64,000 bases of DNA from Bacillus sp. SA1-12 (GTDB taxonomy: Bacteria; Bacillota; Bacilli; Bacillales; Bacillaceae). The notes beneath the pieces are model-generated. The model searched no databases, was not told the DNA's origin, and was given only the letters and a program-made list of their open reading frames with translations. The stretch spans positions 62,001-126,000 of the forward strand of contig NZ_LATZ01000004.1 of NCBI RefSeq assembly GCF_000981385.1. The letters run 5' to 3'. This document shows, in pieces, positions 25,552 to 34,805 of this stretch. Positions within the stretch are counted from its first letter, which is position 1, and every line of letters starts with the position of its first letter. Position numbers and translations under genes: made by a program.

Positions 25552-27039
25552 TTATAAGGGCAAACCATAGCTCTTATTATTGTCATCGATTAAGATTGGC
25601 AGAATAACAGAGATGGTTGTCCCTGTTGGATGACTATCTATTTTAACTTCACCGTTATGATGTTTAATAATTTCGTAGCTAACCATAATCCCTAATCCTG
25701 TACCATTTTCTTTTGTCGTAAAAAACGGCTTGCCGATTTTGCTTAACAGCTCTTTTGGGATACCCGTGCCTTCATCAGTAATTTTGACAATAACCGAACC
25801 ATTTCTAACTGACTCAGCACATACGGTTATATTTCCACCATTAGGCATCGCTTCAATAGCATTCTTTATAAAATTAATAAATACCTGTTTTAATTTATTT
25901 TCATCACATAAAACTTCTAGCTGTTTCTCTTTAAAACTCATGTGAATATGTATATTATGTAAAATGGCCTGTGAGCGAGTCAGGGCGACAACATGCTGTA
26001 AAATACTGCATATATTCTTATGTCGGTAATGTTCTTGTGGAGGTTTTGCCAATGCTAAAAGTTCACTTAATATTAATTCGATCCGGTTAATTTCAGCTGA
26101 AATAACCGAAAAAAACTCCTTTTGATACTGTTCACTGCCTTCCATCAGCTGCAAAAATCCTTTTATCGCTGTTATCGGATTTCGGATTTCATGGGCAATT
26201 CCAGCAGCTAATTGTCCCGCTACGGAAAGTTTTTCTGAATTCATCATTAATTCGTGTGCCAGCTTTCGCTCTGTAATATCTCTCATAATAAAATAGATGG
26301 CAGGCTTATCCCCTCTAACAGCAGGAATCATCTTTATTTCAACATCTATTTCTTTTCCAGTCACCTGAACTATTTTTTCTTCAAGCAGATCAGAAGGAAA
26401 ACCTTCATCTGATTTTTGCAGATAATGGACAAATGAGGATTTATGACTTGAAGGAATAAATTGATAAATATCCTTCCCAATAATCTCTTCTTTATTGACA
26501 GTACCTAGTAGAAAAACAGCTTCTTGATTTACATTTTCAATCCTAGCTTCCCTAATAACCATGATACCATATGGAATATGATTGACCAGCGTACAATAAA
26601 GCTGCTCCCATTCATGCAGCTTGCGTTCTTGAGCAAGATAGTCTGTCATATCTTTAGCAATCCCATAGACGCCAACAACTTCATCATCAACGATAATAGG
26701 TGTGTTTGTCACTTGTAAAACCAATTTTGTATGACTATTTGTGATAATCGTACATTGATAATTTTGTATTTCTCCTTTAAGAATCTTCTGAATAGAAGCA
26801 TCTACCGATTTCACACAATCACTTCCAAGGAGATCCTTGTAAAATAGACCGTTCAAGTCTTGTTTTGAATAGCCGGTTACTCGTTCAAATTCCTTGTTCA
26901 CTTGCGCGAATCTACCCTCTTTATCTAAGGCATAATATCCATCAGGGTGTTCCTCGAATATTTGTTGATTAAAAAAACCGCTATTCTCTAAGAAAACCTT
27001 AAGCTTGTCTCTCTCTCTCCTCGCCTTTACGCTATTCAT
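25552..27039 (-). CDS. PAS-domain sensor histidine kinase (sporulation-kinase type)
   Basis: 495-residue soluble kinase with no membrane segment. PAS domain 1 is near residues 25-140 (YYALDKEGRFAQVNKEFERV), PAS domain 2 near 150-265, then HisKA with the phosphorylated histidine in AGIAHEIRNPITAIKGFLQL, and HATPase_c with N (NFIKNAIEAMPNGG), G1 (ITDEGTGIPKE) and G2 (GTGLGIMVSYEII) boxes. This architecture matches cytosolic Bacillus kinases feeding the Spo0F-Spo0B-Spo0A phosphorelay (KinE/KinA-like), and no response regulator is adjacent, as expected for an orphan kinase. The start at 27039 has AAGGAG 7 nt upstream. The role in sporulation is inference. Confidence 0.87.
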   Translation of the reverse strand: MNSVKARRERDKLKVFLENSGFFNQQIFEEHPDGYYALDKEGRFAQVNKEFERVTGYSKQDLNGLFYKDLLGSDCVKSVDASIQKILKGEIQNYQCTIITNSHTKLVLQVTNTPIIVDDEVVGVYGIAKDMTDYLAQERKLHEWEQLYCTLVNHIPYGIMVIREARIENVNQEAVFLLGTVNKEEIIGKDIYQFIPSSHKSSFVHYLQKSDEGFPSDLLEEKIVQVTGKEIDVEIKMIPAVRGDKPAIYFIMRDITERKLAHELMMNSEKLSVAGQLAAGIAHEIRNPITAIKGFLQLMEGSEQYQKEFFSVISAEINRIELILSELLALAKPPQEHYRHKNICSILQHVVALTRSQAILHNIHIHMSFKEKQLEVLCDENKLKQVFINFIKNAIEAMPNGGNITVCAESVRNGSVIVKITDEGTGIPKELLSKIGKPFFTTKENGTGLGIMVSYEIIKHHNGEVKIDSHPTGTTISVILPILIDDNNKSYGLPL

Positions 27040-27180
27040 GTTGTTCTCCTTCCATAGCTTTTTCATAATCACTCTTAGATACGATGTATGGTTAGTATGT
27101 AAAAATCTTCATATTTATTACTTTATATTCTAAGTTTACACGATTATTTTTTCAAACATTTCTATTTTTAAAAAGTATGA

Positions 27181-27207
27181 AAAGAACCTGCTAAAAGCAG
27201 GCTCTTT
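27181..27207 (-). terminator. Terminator of the yjcZ-like gene
   Basis: Stem AAAGAACCTGCT / AGCAGGCTCTTT (one mismatch) followed on the minus strand by TTTTC. Confidence 0.75.
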
Positions 27208-27228
27208 TATTCCAGTATCATATTTAAC

Positions 27229-27330
27229 TTAGTATCCGCCCCAAACGTAAGCAGCACCCACGATGATTAACAAGATGAACAAAACAACAATTAATGCAAA
27301 ACCTCCTGCATATCCACCTTCATTTCCCAT
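27229..27330 (-). CDS. YjcZ-family sporulation peptide
   Basis: 33-residue peptide starting MGNEGGYAGGFALIVVLFIL and ending VWGGY: a glycine-rich head, one hydrophobic helix and the aromatic-glycine tail typical of the YjcZ family of tiny spore-associated membrane peptides in Bacillus. AGAGGTGA lies 6 nt before the ATG. It has its own terminator. Function is not established in the family. Confidence 0.85.
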   Translation of the reverse strand: MGNEGGYAGGFALIVVLFILLIIVGAAYVWGGY

Positions 27331-27439
27331 TCCTGTTCACCTCTTTCTGGTTTAAGTGTCACGACACATAACTAATATATGCGCTTTGATTTTATTCGTT
27401 ATTCACAAAGCTAAATTGAAGAACCCATTTTTTAGTTCT

Positions 27440-27476
27440 AAAAAAGAGGCTGTCTCAAAATCCTTGAGACAGCCTC
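27440..27476 (-). terminator. Terminator of the yozQ-like gene
   Basis: Stem GAGGCTGTCTCAA / TTGAGACAGCCTC followed on the minus strand by TTTTTT. It shares the GGCTGTCTCAA arm with terminators at 16740 and 55533. Confidence 0.9.
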
Positions 27477-27489
27477 CTATGTAAAATGC

Positions 27490-27696
27490 TTATTGGTTAT
27501 CCTTTCTTGCGCTTCCTTTAGAATGATCAACATTCTCTTCAAAATTTGCATCAATTGTACCTTCCATATAATCATCTGACGCTTGTTCATGGGTCGTTGC
27601 CAAACCTTCAGACAGTTCGTCTTGGCGTTTATAATCTTCTGCTTCATAATGCCTTCCTGCAATTTGATTGCTATCCACTTTTGGTTTTTTATCCAT
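27490..27696 (-). CDS. YozQ-like DUF4025 protein
   Basis: 68-residue acidic, hydrophilic protein. The core GLATTHEQASDDYMEGTID is the DUF4025/YozQ hallmark. No membrane or catalytic motif is present and it is probably intrinsically flexible; such small proteins are common in spores, but a role is not known. The next gene upstream on this strand, another small acidic protein, is of similar type. The alternative overlapping frame at 27477-27662 is a shadow. Confidence 0.82.
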   Translation of the reverse strand: MDKKPKVDSNQIAGRHYEAEDYKRQDELSEGLATTHEQASDDYMEGTIDANFEENVDHSKGSARKDNQ

Positions 27697-27758
27697 CCCT
27701 TTCCACTCCTTATAAGAAATAATTAATGTTGTTTTTTGCTAAAAAAGATGTCTCCTTC

Positions 27759-27914
27759 TCAGGAAGGATCGACCTCATCATATGATAAAGTAACAACTTT
27801 TGTTGACTCCCCTTTTTCAATTTCCTCTTGTGTTGCTTTTTCATTTAATTCTTCGCCATCATCCATACCTGGTGCAATTTGATCGGGGTTTACTTGGTTC
27901 GATTTCTTCTCCAT
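27759..27914 (-). CDS. Small acidic protein of unknown function
   Basis: 51-residue, highly charged protein starting MEKKSNQVNPDQIAPGMDDG and ending in TLSYDEVDPS. No domain is recognised. The start at 27914 has GAGGAG 8 nt upstream; an ATG two codons earlier is too close to that site. It resembles the neighbouring YozQ-like protein in size, acidity and the N-terminal x-x-DQIA pattern (NQIAGR in the neighbour, DQIAPG here), so the two may be distantly related spore- or stress-associated proteins. Confidence 0.65.
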   Translation of the reverse strand: MEKKSNQVNPDQIAPGMDDGEELNEKATQEEIEKGESTKVVTLSYDEVDPS

Positions 27915-27964
27915 TTCCATCACTCCTCGATTATAACCATTCCCGTAAACGAAGATGAATATGC

Positions 27965-28022
27965 AAAAAACTGACCGAAAGGAGATCCAGCTTTGACAAG
28001 CCAAAAGATCCTTTGGTCAGTT
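27965..28022 (-). terminator. Long-stem terminator of the htrA-like gene
   Basis: Arms AACTGACCGAAAGGAGATC and GATCCTTTGGTCAGTT pair with small bulges around a roughly 20-nt loop, and the minus strand continues TTTTTT. It lies 45 nt after the protease gene. Confidence 0.8.
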
Positions 28023-28066
28023 CGGAACATCTATATGAAGAGTAACGTGTTAATCCCCTACCTTAC

Positions 28067-29305
28067 TTAAGCATTTGTTCCATCACGGTTGACAAGCTTA
28101 AGTGTAACATCCATTTTTTCTCCTGCACGATAAATGGTTAGTTTCACTTCTTCACCAATTTTTTTCTCAGTGTAAAGATATTTTCTTAATTCACTTGCTG
28201 AACCGATCTCTTTGTCATCCATTGCGATAATGACGTCCTGTTGCTTTAAGCCTGCTTCATCGGCTGGTGATCCTTGTTGAACATTTCCAACAATTACGCC
28301 TCCTGTTACATTATCTGGGAGCTGCATGTTTTGCTGTAAATAATACTCTGGAATTTCACTCATTTCTAGGAGCCCTACGCCGATAAATGGTCTTTGTATC
28401 TTACCATTTTTCATTAGCTCTTCAGCAATTGGGATAACATCGTTACTCGGAATTGCAAATCCTAATCCTTCAACACCATTTTCACTGATTTTCAAGCTGT
28501 TAATTCCAATGACCTCTCCACTCATATTAATCAGCGGTCCGCCGCTATTACCTGGATTAATGGCTGCGTCAGTTTGAATAACATTTAAGGCCCAATCACC
28601 TTCAGAAGTAGTCACATCAATTGTCCGGTCCACACCGCTAATAATGCCCTGGGTAACTGTTCTTGTGAATTCTTCTCCTAATGGGTTCCCAATCGCAATG
28701 ACATTTTCCCCTGTGCGAAGTTCAGATGAATCACCTAATTCAGCAACAGTGGTAACCTGTTTGGAATCAATTTTTAAAACAGCGATATCTGTTAACGCAT
28801 CTGCTCCAACTAATTCTGCAGCCACTTTCTCTCCATTAAATAGTGTGACCTCAATCGACTGTGCACCTTCAATTACATGATTATTTGTAATAACATATGC
28901 CGCATTCTCCTCCTTCTTAAAGATAACACCTGAGCCAGTTCCGCTTTCTACACTTTCACCTTGTGTATTTCCAAACATATCGGCTCCGCTTGCTTGCTTA
29001 TTGGTGATTCCAACAATCGCCGGTGATAAATTTTCCACCATATCAGCAATTGAATTTGTATTGCTGGACAGTTCTTGTGTGGTGACTGCAGAAGATTTGT
29101 CTTGACCATCCTTTTGTACGGATGCTTCAACCGAATTGGTATCAGCAACCGAGGTTGGATTTTCTTTTTGGTCTGTATATGTTGTTACTCCAAGTACAAG
29201 TGCTCCGCCGATCACACCACTAACTAACGATGAAAAAAAAGGTTTGATGCTTCTGCGCGGTTTGGTCTTTTCACGTGTAATATCTGTTTCATCATAATAT
29301 CCCAT
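28067..29305 (-). CDS. HtrA-type membrane serine protease
   Basis: 412-residue quality-control protease. A cytoplasmic N-terminus precedes one membrane helix (residues about 25-43), a serine/threonine-rich linker, a trypsin-like domain with H143 (NNHVIEGA), D173 (LTDIAVLKI) and S254 (NPGNSGGPLI), and one C-terminal PDZ domain (GGVIVGNVQQGSPADEAGLK). It degrades or refolds misfolded secreted proteins at the outer face of the membrane. AGGAGG precedes the start. It is divergent from a CssRS-like two-component system, the arrangement known for htrB-cssRS of Bacillus subtilis, where CssR activates both. Confidence 0.93.
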   Translation of the reverse strand: MGYYDETDITREKTKPRRSIKPFFSSLVSGVIGGALVLGVTTYTDQKENPTSVADTNSVEASVQKDGQDKSSAVTTQELSSNTNSIADMVENLSPAIVGITNKQASGADMFGNTQGESVESGTGSGVIFKKEENAAYVITNNHVIEGAQSIEVTLFNGEKVAAELVGADALTDIAVLKIDSKQVTTVAELGDSSELRTGENVIAIGNPLGEEFTRTVTQGIISGVDRTIDVTTSEGDWALNVIQTDAAINPGNSGGPLINMSGEVIGINSLKISENGVEGLGFAIPSNDVIPIAEELMKNGKIQRPFIGVGLLEMSEIPEYYLQQNMQLPDNVTGGVIVGNVQQGSPADEAGLKQQDVIIAMDDKEIGSASELRKYLYTEKKIGEEVKLTIYRAGEKMDVTLKLVNRDGTNA

Positions 29306-29344
29306 TCTTTGTTCCTCCTATGTTTTTGTTTATATGATAAAAGA

Positions 29345-29425
29345 TTAAGCTCCTGAGCTAACATATCCGCCTATGACAATTAAAATAAATAATAGTGAAA
29401 CTCCTGTTAAAATGATAGCTTTCAT
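29345..29425 (-). CDS. 26-residue membrane peptide preceding htrA
   Basis: Tiny frame encoding MKAIILTGVSLLFILIVIGG followed by YVSSGA: one positively charged residue, a continuous hydrophobic helix and a short polar tail. GAAGGAAGG lies 8-9 nt before the ATG. It sits 39 nt upstream of the HtrA start on the same strand and downstream of the intergenic promoter region, so it would be co-transcribed with the protease. I do not recognise a family; it could be a small membrane-protein regulator or simply a chance frame, but the ribosome-binding site and composition favour a real gene. Confidence 0.6.
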   Translation of the reverse strand: MKAIILTGVSLLFILIVIGGYVSSGA

Positions 29426-29582
29426 AATTGAATTCCTTCCTTCGAATTTAACGTTGTCCTTTCTTATAATGTAACTATACTAAACGAGTTTGGGATAAAA
29501 ATGAAAGAATTATGGGAAATTGTGAAAAGAGCATCCATACATAAAAGTACGATGTATAATACCTTTGAGAGGAAGTGAACCT

Positions 29583-30248
29583 ATGAGCTTTACCATCTAT
29601 CTTGTCGAGGATGAAAAAAACTTAAATGAACTGCTAACAATGTATTTAAAAAATGAAGGATGGTCGGTCACATCATGTTTAACGGGAATTGATGCAAGAA
29701 ACTTGATTAATCGTCCGCCTCATTTATGGATTTTAGATATTATGCTTCCGGATATTGATGGCTATCAATTAATTCGGGAAATTAAAACAGCAACACCAGA
29801 AATTCCAGTGATCTTTATATCAGCGAGGGATGCGGATATTGATCGTGTCTTAGGGCTGGAATTAGGCAGTGATGATTATATATCAAAGCCCTTTTTGCCG
29901 AGAGAGCTCGTCATTCGTGCGCAAAAGCTTTTATCAAGAACCTATACAGAGGAAACGAATACACTGACAAATCTTCCCCCATACCATATTGATGAACAGT
30001 TAAGGATCGCTTACCTAAACGGGGAGGAAGTGAACCTGACCTCAAAGGAATTTGATTTGCTGCAGTTGTTCCTGCACAATCAAGGCCAAGCATTTTCAAG
30101 AGAGCAAATCTTAACGAATCTTTGGGGGCAAGATTACTTTGGTACAGATCGGGTGGTCGATGATCTTGTTAGGCGGCTTCGAAAAAAAATGCCCGATCTC
30201 AAGCTTGAAACAATCTATGGGTTTGGGTACAGGATGTTAAAGGGATGA
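29583..30248 (+). CDS. cssR: OmpR-family response regulator (CssR-like)
   Basis: 221-residue response regulator. The receiver domain has the acidic pocket EDE near residue 9, the phosphorylated aspartate in LWILDIMLPDIDGY (about residue 52) and the lysine in DYISKPFLPREL. A winged-helix DNA-binding domain follows (EVNLTSKEFDLLQLFLHN, RVVDDLVRRLRKK). The start at 29583 has AGGAAGTGA upstream; a GTG-like extension to 29565 is not supported. Its stop overlaps the kinase start (ATGA). The adjacent divergent HtrA protease identifies it as the probable secretion-stress regulator CssR. Confidence 0.88.
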   Translation: MSFTIYLVEDEKNLNELLTMYLKNEGWSVTSCLTGIDARNLINRPPHLWILDIMLPDIDGYQLIREIKTATPEIPVIFISARDADIDRVLGLELGSDDYISKPFLPRELVIRAQKLLSRTYTEETNTLTNLPPYHIDEQLRIAYLNGEEVNLTSKEFDLLQLFLHNQGQAFSREQILTNLWGQDYFGTDRVVDDLVRRLRKKMPDLKLETIYGFGYRMLKG

Positions 30249-31579
30249 AAAATAAATCATTAGCCTTTCAAATATGGATAGTTTTTTCAGGGATTCTCCT
30301 TGTTACCTCCTTATTACTGGTTATTCTTTTTCCAACGACCTTAAGAGGATTTTTCACGAAGGAAATCTATAAAACCATTGAAAATGAACAGCTCGTGTTA
30401 ACCGAATATGGAAACCCCGATAACAATGAATTAGTAAGAGACAAGAAAAAAGACCGATCTGTTTCACATGTAGTGGTTCCCTTTCAAAGTCCGTTTTTCT
30501 TATATTCTGATGAATTACCACTTGATTTTATTAGACAGACTCAGGACTTAGCAGCCAATCAAACAAATTCAACGGCGAGGTATGAAAAAAACATAAAAGA
30601 CCAAACCCTCTTTTATGTGATACGAAAGAATTTAACGGTGAATGGCGAACCAAGCTATCTCTTATCGTACTCTTGGGATTCATACCGAAATGATCTCGTA
30701 TTTACACTTTTCCGGCAATTAATGGTCGTTATGTTTATTGTCTTTTTATTGAGCTGGATCCCTTCAATTTGGCTCGCACGATACTTATCAAAGCCTCTTG
30801 TTAAGCTTGAAAAGCATGTCAAGGATATTTCTGAACAAGCATGGCATGAACCTGTTGAAGTGGATCGAAATGATGAAATTGGCAAGCTCGGACATACCAT
30901 TGAAAAAATGCGGCAGCATCTTGTCCGGAAAGATGAAGCCCAACAAACCTTGCTGCAAAACATTTCACATGACTTAAAAACACCGGTTATGGTGATTCGG
31001 GGCTATGCCAAATCGGTCAATGATGGCATCTTTCCTAAAGGTGATTTAACAAGTACGATGGATGTTATCGAGGAGGAGTCCGAAAAACTCGAGAAAAAAA
31101 TCAAGGATTTGCTATATTTAACAAAGCTCGATTTCTTATCAACGCGTAAGCCAACAAAAGCATTATTTCGCCTTGATCAGCTTGTCAGTGATGAAGTGGA
31201 GCGAATTAAATGGGCAAAAGCCGAACTTAACTGGCAGCTTCGCTTGGAAGAAGCACAAATATTAGGTGATGTTGAACAATGGGAAAAGCTGATCGAAAAC
31301 CTGCTAGAAAATTCCTTGCGCTATGCAAAAAATGTCATTTCAATTTCGATTACGAAAACAAATCAGGCAACTCTGCTCCGTTTCTGGAATGATGGTCCAT
31401 CCATTGATGAGGGGATTATGGAACAGCTTTTTGAGCCTTTCCAAAAAGGACATAAAGGTGAATTTGGCATCGGCTTAAGCATCGTAAAACGAATTGCCGA
31501 TCTACACGGTGCAAAGGTTTGGGCGGTAAATGAGGAGAATGGTGCAGCTTTTTATACGGAAATTCCTTTGGCATTGTAG
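30245..31579 (+). CDS. cssS: Membrane sensor histidine kinase (CssS-like)
   Basis: 444-residue kinase with two membrane helices (about residues 9-28 and 155-175) enclosing an extracellular sensor region of about 125 residues, then HAMP, HisKA with the histidine in NISHDLKTPVMVIRGYA, and HATPase_c (N box ENLLENSLRYAKN, G2 EFGIGLSIVKRIADLHGA). It partners the response regulator encoded just upstream with a 4-base overlap. By analogy with CssS it senses misfolded secreted proteins and induces HtrA-type proteases. The terminator at 31621 closes the operon. Confidence 0.88.
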   Translation: MKNKSLAFQIWIVFSGILLVTSLLLVILFPTTLRGFFTKEIYKTIENEQLVLTEYGNPDNNELVRDKKKDRSVSHVVVPFQSPFFLYSDELPLDFIRQTQDLAANQTNSTARYEKNIKDQTLFYVIRKNLTVNGEPSYLLSYSWDSYRNDLVFTLFRQLMVVMFIVFLLSWIPSIWLARYLSKPLVKLEKHVKDISEQAWHEPVEVDRNDEIGKLGHTIEKMRQHLVRKDEAQQTLLQNISHDLKTPVMVIRGYAKSVNDGIFPKGDLTSTMDVIEEESEKLEKKIKDLLYLTKLDFLSTRKPTKALFRLDQLVSDEVERIKWAKAELNWQLRLEEAQILGDVEQWEKLIENLLENSLRYAKNVISISITKTNQATLLRFWNDGPSIDEGIMEQLFEPFQKGHKGEFGIGLSIVKRIADLHGAKVWAVNEENGAAFYTEIPLAL

Positions 31580-31620
31580 TTAATAGAATTATTTTTGGAG
31601 AACTGTTTCTTAATTTAATA

Positions 31621-31663
31621 AAAAGCACAAGGGATTTCCATTCGAAAATTCTTGTGCTTTTTT
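31621..31663 (+). terminator. Terminator of the cssRS-like operon
   Basis: Stem AAAAGCACAAG / CTTGTGCTTTT with an AT-rich loop, followed by further T. Confidence 0.85.
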
Positions 31664-31867
31664 GAAACAGTATTTTAAGGATTTTTAAATAATTGAAGAT
31701 GCTAAAAGATATTACTCAGAGACCATCCATCAATTTTGTCTCTTATCCTGCTCCTGACATTTCACAGGGTCAGCCACGATATGATATTTCGCTATTACAA
31801 TCAAGGATTTGATCTTTTATACTCCTTAAATTCCTGTCTCTGTTTCCTAAACAGTTAGTCAGTTTTG

Positions 31868-33256
31868 TTATGCTTTTGGATAAGTCATTTCCTCAGGCTT
31901 TACATATTGATTAAACTGTTCCTCAGTTAAAAGGTTCAATTGAACAGCTGCTTCTTTTAATGTGATCCCTTCTCTATGTGCCAACTTGGCAATTTTAGCC
32001 GCATTTTCATATCCTATATAAGGGTTTAAAGCTGTTACAAGCATTAAAGAATCACTGAGATAACGCTGAATGACAGGCAGATTCGCTTCAATCCCGACAG
32101 CACAGTTATCATGGAAGGAAATAATTGCATCTGAAAGAAGTTGAACCGTCTGCAAGAAATTATAAATGATTATCGGTTTAAACACATTTAATTCAAAGTT
32201 TCCTTGGCTTGCTGCAAAACCGATTGCCGCATCATTTCCCATTACCTGAACCGCAACCATTGTTAATGCCTCACTTTGGGTCGGATTAACTTTTCCTGGC
32301 ATAATTGAGCTTCCAGGTTCGTTTTCAGGAATGGTAATTTCCCCAATTCCGCATCTCGGACCGCTTGCCAGCCAGCGGACATCATTTGCTATTTTCATTA
32401 AATTTGCCGCTAAAGCCTTTAACGCGCCATGTGCATAAACAATTTCATCATGGCTTGTTAATGCATGAAATTTATTTGCCGAAGATCGAAACGTCTTCTT
32501 TGTATACTCACTGATTTCCTTTGCCACTCGATTGCCAAACTCAGGATGGGCATTGATTCCTGTCCCTACTGCAGTGCCGCCAATGGCTAAATTTTTCATA
32601 TATCCTGTTGCCTGCTGGATCATTTCCTTTGTTTGGTGGAGCATATGGACCCAGCCGCTAATTTCCTGCCCTAGAGTTAAAGGGGTTGCATCCTGCAAAT
32701 GGGTACGGCCGATTTTGACAATACCCTTAAATTGCTTCACTTTTTCTTCCAACGTTGCTGAAAGTTTCTCAATCGCAGGAAGCAAATTCGCTTCGACAGC
32801 CAGCACCCCCGCAATATGCATGGCAGTCGGAAATGTATCATTTGAGCTCTGGCTCATATTCACATCATCATTCGGATGAATAACGGCATCAATTCCTTTT
32901 TCCTTAAGAATTTCATTGCCTCTTCTTGCAATCACTTCATTTACATTCATATTGCTTTGTGTTCCGCTTCCCGTTTGCCATACAACAAGCGGAAAATGTT
33001 CATTTAGTTTGCCTTCAATGATTTCATCACATGCTTTTATTATCGCTTGAGACTTCTCATTATGTAGCTTTCCTAGTGAATCATTTACCTTTGCCGCACT
33101 TCGTTTTAAAATAGCGAAACCAATGATAACCTCACTTGGCATTTTTTCTTCGCCGATTTTAAAGTTTTGCTTGCTGCGTTGTGTTTGAGCTCCCCAATAT
33201 TTATCAGCTGGTACTTGAATCTCACCCATTGTGTCTCTTTCAATACGAAAATTCAT
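31868..33256 (-). CDS. fumC: Fumarate hydratase class II
   Basis: 462-residue class II (iron-independent) fumarase of the TCA cycle, interconverting fumarate and malate. Family landmarks are [55 protein letters not shown] and the mobile catalytic loop [15 protein letters not shown]. The length equals that of Bacillus subtilis CitG. The start at 33256 follows GGAGGTGG; the frame upstream has no site. It has no operon partner. Fumarate produced by the gentisate pathway further right would also enter here, though no regulatory link is visible. Confidence 0.95.
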   Translation of the reverse strand: MNFRIERDTMGEIQVPADKYWGAQTQRSKQNFKIGEEKMPSEVIIGFAILKRSAAKVNDSLGKLHNEKSQAIIKACDEIIEGKLNEHFPLVVWQTGSGTQSNMNVNEVIARRGNEILKEKGIDAVIHPNDDVNMSQSSNDTFPTAMHIAGVLAVEANLLPAIEKLSATLEEKVKQFKGIVKIGRTHLQDATPLTLGQEISGWVHMLHQTKEMIQQATGYMKNLAIGGTAVGTGINAHPEFGNRVAKEISEYTKKTFRSSANKFHALTSHDEIVYAHGALKALAANLMKIANDVRWLASGPRCGIGEITIPENEPGSSIMPGKVNPTQSEALTMVAVQVMGNDAAIGFAASQGNFELNVFKPIIIYNFLQTVQLLSDAIISFHDNCAVGIEANLPVIQRYLSDSLMLVTALNPYIGYENAAKIAKLAHREGITLKEAAVQLNLLTEEQFNQYVKPEEMTYPKA

Positions 33257-33315
33257 CCTCAACCACCTCCGAAAAAATGATGTCACATATCTATATTATG
33301 GCTTTTTTTCGCTTT

Positions 33316-33354
33316 TTAAAAGGAAAAGGCTGGCTCTTTAAGTTGAGCCAGCCT
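33316..33354 (-). terminator. Terminator of the NADH oxidase gene
   Basis: Perfect 10-bp stem AGGCTGGCTC / GAGCCAGCCT followed on the minus strand by TTCCTTTT. Confidence 0.85.
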
Positions 33355-33364
33355 CTTCGTTTTC

Positions 33365-34693
33365 TTAAAGTGCCTGTAATCCAGCCTGATTTAAGAAATT
33401 CCATGGCTTATTATAATGCGGTTGGAAGAAGAAATCGACAAAGCCGAGTTCATCTGTTGTCATATTGTTTTGGATACATACAGATAATGTATTAATAGAT
33501 TGTGTGACATCAACTTTAGACATCACCTGTGCCCCGACAATTCGTTTAGTCTCTTCTTCATAGACAACCTTCAGCATAATGTCTTCATAGGTTGGCATAA
33601 ATTCTGGACGGTCATGCTCTAAGATTGTGATGCTTTTCACATTCATTCCCATACGAAGAGCCATCATTTCTGTCAAACCAGTAGTTGCGATATTTTGATC
33701 AAAGATTTTGATACCAGATGTTCCTTGTGTCCCCATATATTTAATTGTTGGTTTCATTAGATTTTTTGCCACCAATGTACCCATTCTCACCGCATTTGTT
33801 GCAAGCGGGATATAGGCATGCTCACCTGTTGGGTTATAGCGGATTGCACAACTATCACCTGCTGCAAACACATCCTCATTGCTTGTGCGCATATATTCAT
33901 CGACTTTAATTGCCCCATTTTCAAGCATATCGATTTGTCCTTTAAATAGCTGGGTGTTTGGTTGGAAACCGATACAAAGGATGACAAGATCTGCCTCATA
34001 CGTCCCATTTGTTGTTTTAACGGCTGCAACTTTGTTATTTCTACCAACAAATCGAGTAACCGTTTCACCTAATGCTAAGCGGATATCACGATTTTTGAAA
34101 TCCTCTTCAATGATATCAGTGAAAGACTCATCTAAATATTTGCTCAAAATACGGTTTTCTCCATCAATAAGCGTTACCTGTTTCCCGCTCATTTCAAAAG
34201 CTTCAACTAACTCGATACCTATATAGCCTGCTCCAACAACAACAATTTTTTCCGCTTCCTTTGCTTTTTCAATAATGGTCGTTGCATGCTGAAAGTTTTT
34301 GCAAAGGAGAACATTCTCTTGATTGATTCCTTCAATCTTAGGAATAATTGGCCAAGATCCAGTTGCAATCACTAATTTATCAAATGTATCATTGATGGTT
34401 TCATTTGTTTTAAGATTACGAGCGACAAGTGTTTTCCCCTCAATCTTTACATCTAAAACTTCATGCTGCATAAACATATTCACCCCAAGCTTAGTAAGCT
34501 CCTCTGGTGTACAATAGAACAGGCCATTTGCATCCTTCACAACTCCGCTTACATGTAAAGCAATTCCACAAGATAAGAAAGAGATATTATCATTCTTTTC
34601 ATAAACATTTATATTAGCACCCGGATATAATTTCATCATATTTGAAATAGCTGCAGTTCCAGCATGAGTACATCCTATAACAGCAATTTTCAT
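33365..34693 (-). CDS. NADH oxidase / CoA-disulfide reductase family flavoprotein
   Basis: 442-residue pyridine nucleotide-disulfide oxidoreductase. FAD-binding GCTHAGTAA at the N-terminus, single redox cysteine C42 in ISFLSCGIALHVSG, NAD(P)-binding VVVGAGYIGIELVEAF, second FAD motif VFAAGDSCAI, and a C-terminal dimerisation domain. Single-cysteine members are NADH oxidases or CoA-disulfide reductases; C42 alone does not decide which. The start at 34693 has AGGAGG 8 nt upstream; an ATG two codons earlier is too near. Three Rex-type operators around its promoter strongly suggest NADH/NAD+-responsive control, supporting an NADH oxidase role. Confidence 0.88.
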   Translation of the reverse strand: MKIAVIGCTHAGTAAISNMMKLYPGANINVYEKNDNISFLSCGIALHVSGVVKDANGLFYCTPEELTKLGVNMFMQHEVLDVKIEGKTLVARNLKTNETINDTFDKLVIATGSWPIIPKIEGINQENVLLCKNFQHATTIIEKAKEAEKIVVVGAGYIGIELVEAFEMSGKQVTLIDGENRILSKYLDESFTDIIEEDFKNRDIRLALGETVTRFVGRNNKVAAVKTTNGTYEADLVILCIGFQPNTQLFKGQIDMLENGAIKVDEYMRTSNEDVFAAGDSCAIRYNPTGEHAYIPLATNAVRMGTLVAKNLMKPTIKYMGTQGTSGIKIFDQNIATTGLTEMMALRMGMNVKSITILEHDRPEFMPTYEDIMLKVVYEEETKRIVGAQVMSKVDVTQSINTLSVCIQNNMTTDELGFVDFFFQPHYNKPWNFLNQAGLQAL

Positions 34694-34717
34694 TTTCATT
34701 TCCTCCTGAAAATAAGT

Positions 34718-34735
34718 TTGTGAAGTTTTTCACAT
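34718..34735. promoter_or_regulatory. Rex-type operator 1
   Basis: TTGTGAAGTTTTTCACAT, one mismatch from the Rex palindrome TTGTGA-N6-TCACAA. It lies in the 5' untranslated region of the NADH oxidase gene. Confidence 0.75.
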
Positions 34736-34739
34736 ATAT

Positions 34740-34757
34740 TTGTGAAATAATTCACAT
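34740..34757. promoter_or_regulatory. Rex-type operator 2
   Basis: TTGTGAAATAATTCACAT, immediately downstream of the predicted transcription start; its centre is 22 bp (two helical turns) from operator 1. Confidence 0.78.
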
Positions 34758-34770
34758 TGTTTATGGTTTT

Positions 34771-34799
34771 ATTATATGCCCCCTCTATTAAAAAGGCAA
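34771..34799 (-). promoter_or_regulatory. Sigma-A promoter of the NADH oxidase gene
   Basis: Minus strand TTGCCT (34794-34799), 17-bp spacer, TATAAT (34771-34776). The start of transcription would be near 34764, between Rex-type operators 2 and 3. Confidence 0.85.
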
Positions 34800-34805
34800 C
34801 ACTTT

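Noticed and set aside
27477-27662. A 61-codon frame overlapping the yozQ-like gene
   Set aside because: It runs in another frame of the same strand across a clear DUF4025 coding region and the terminator.
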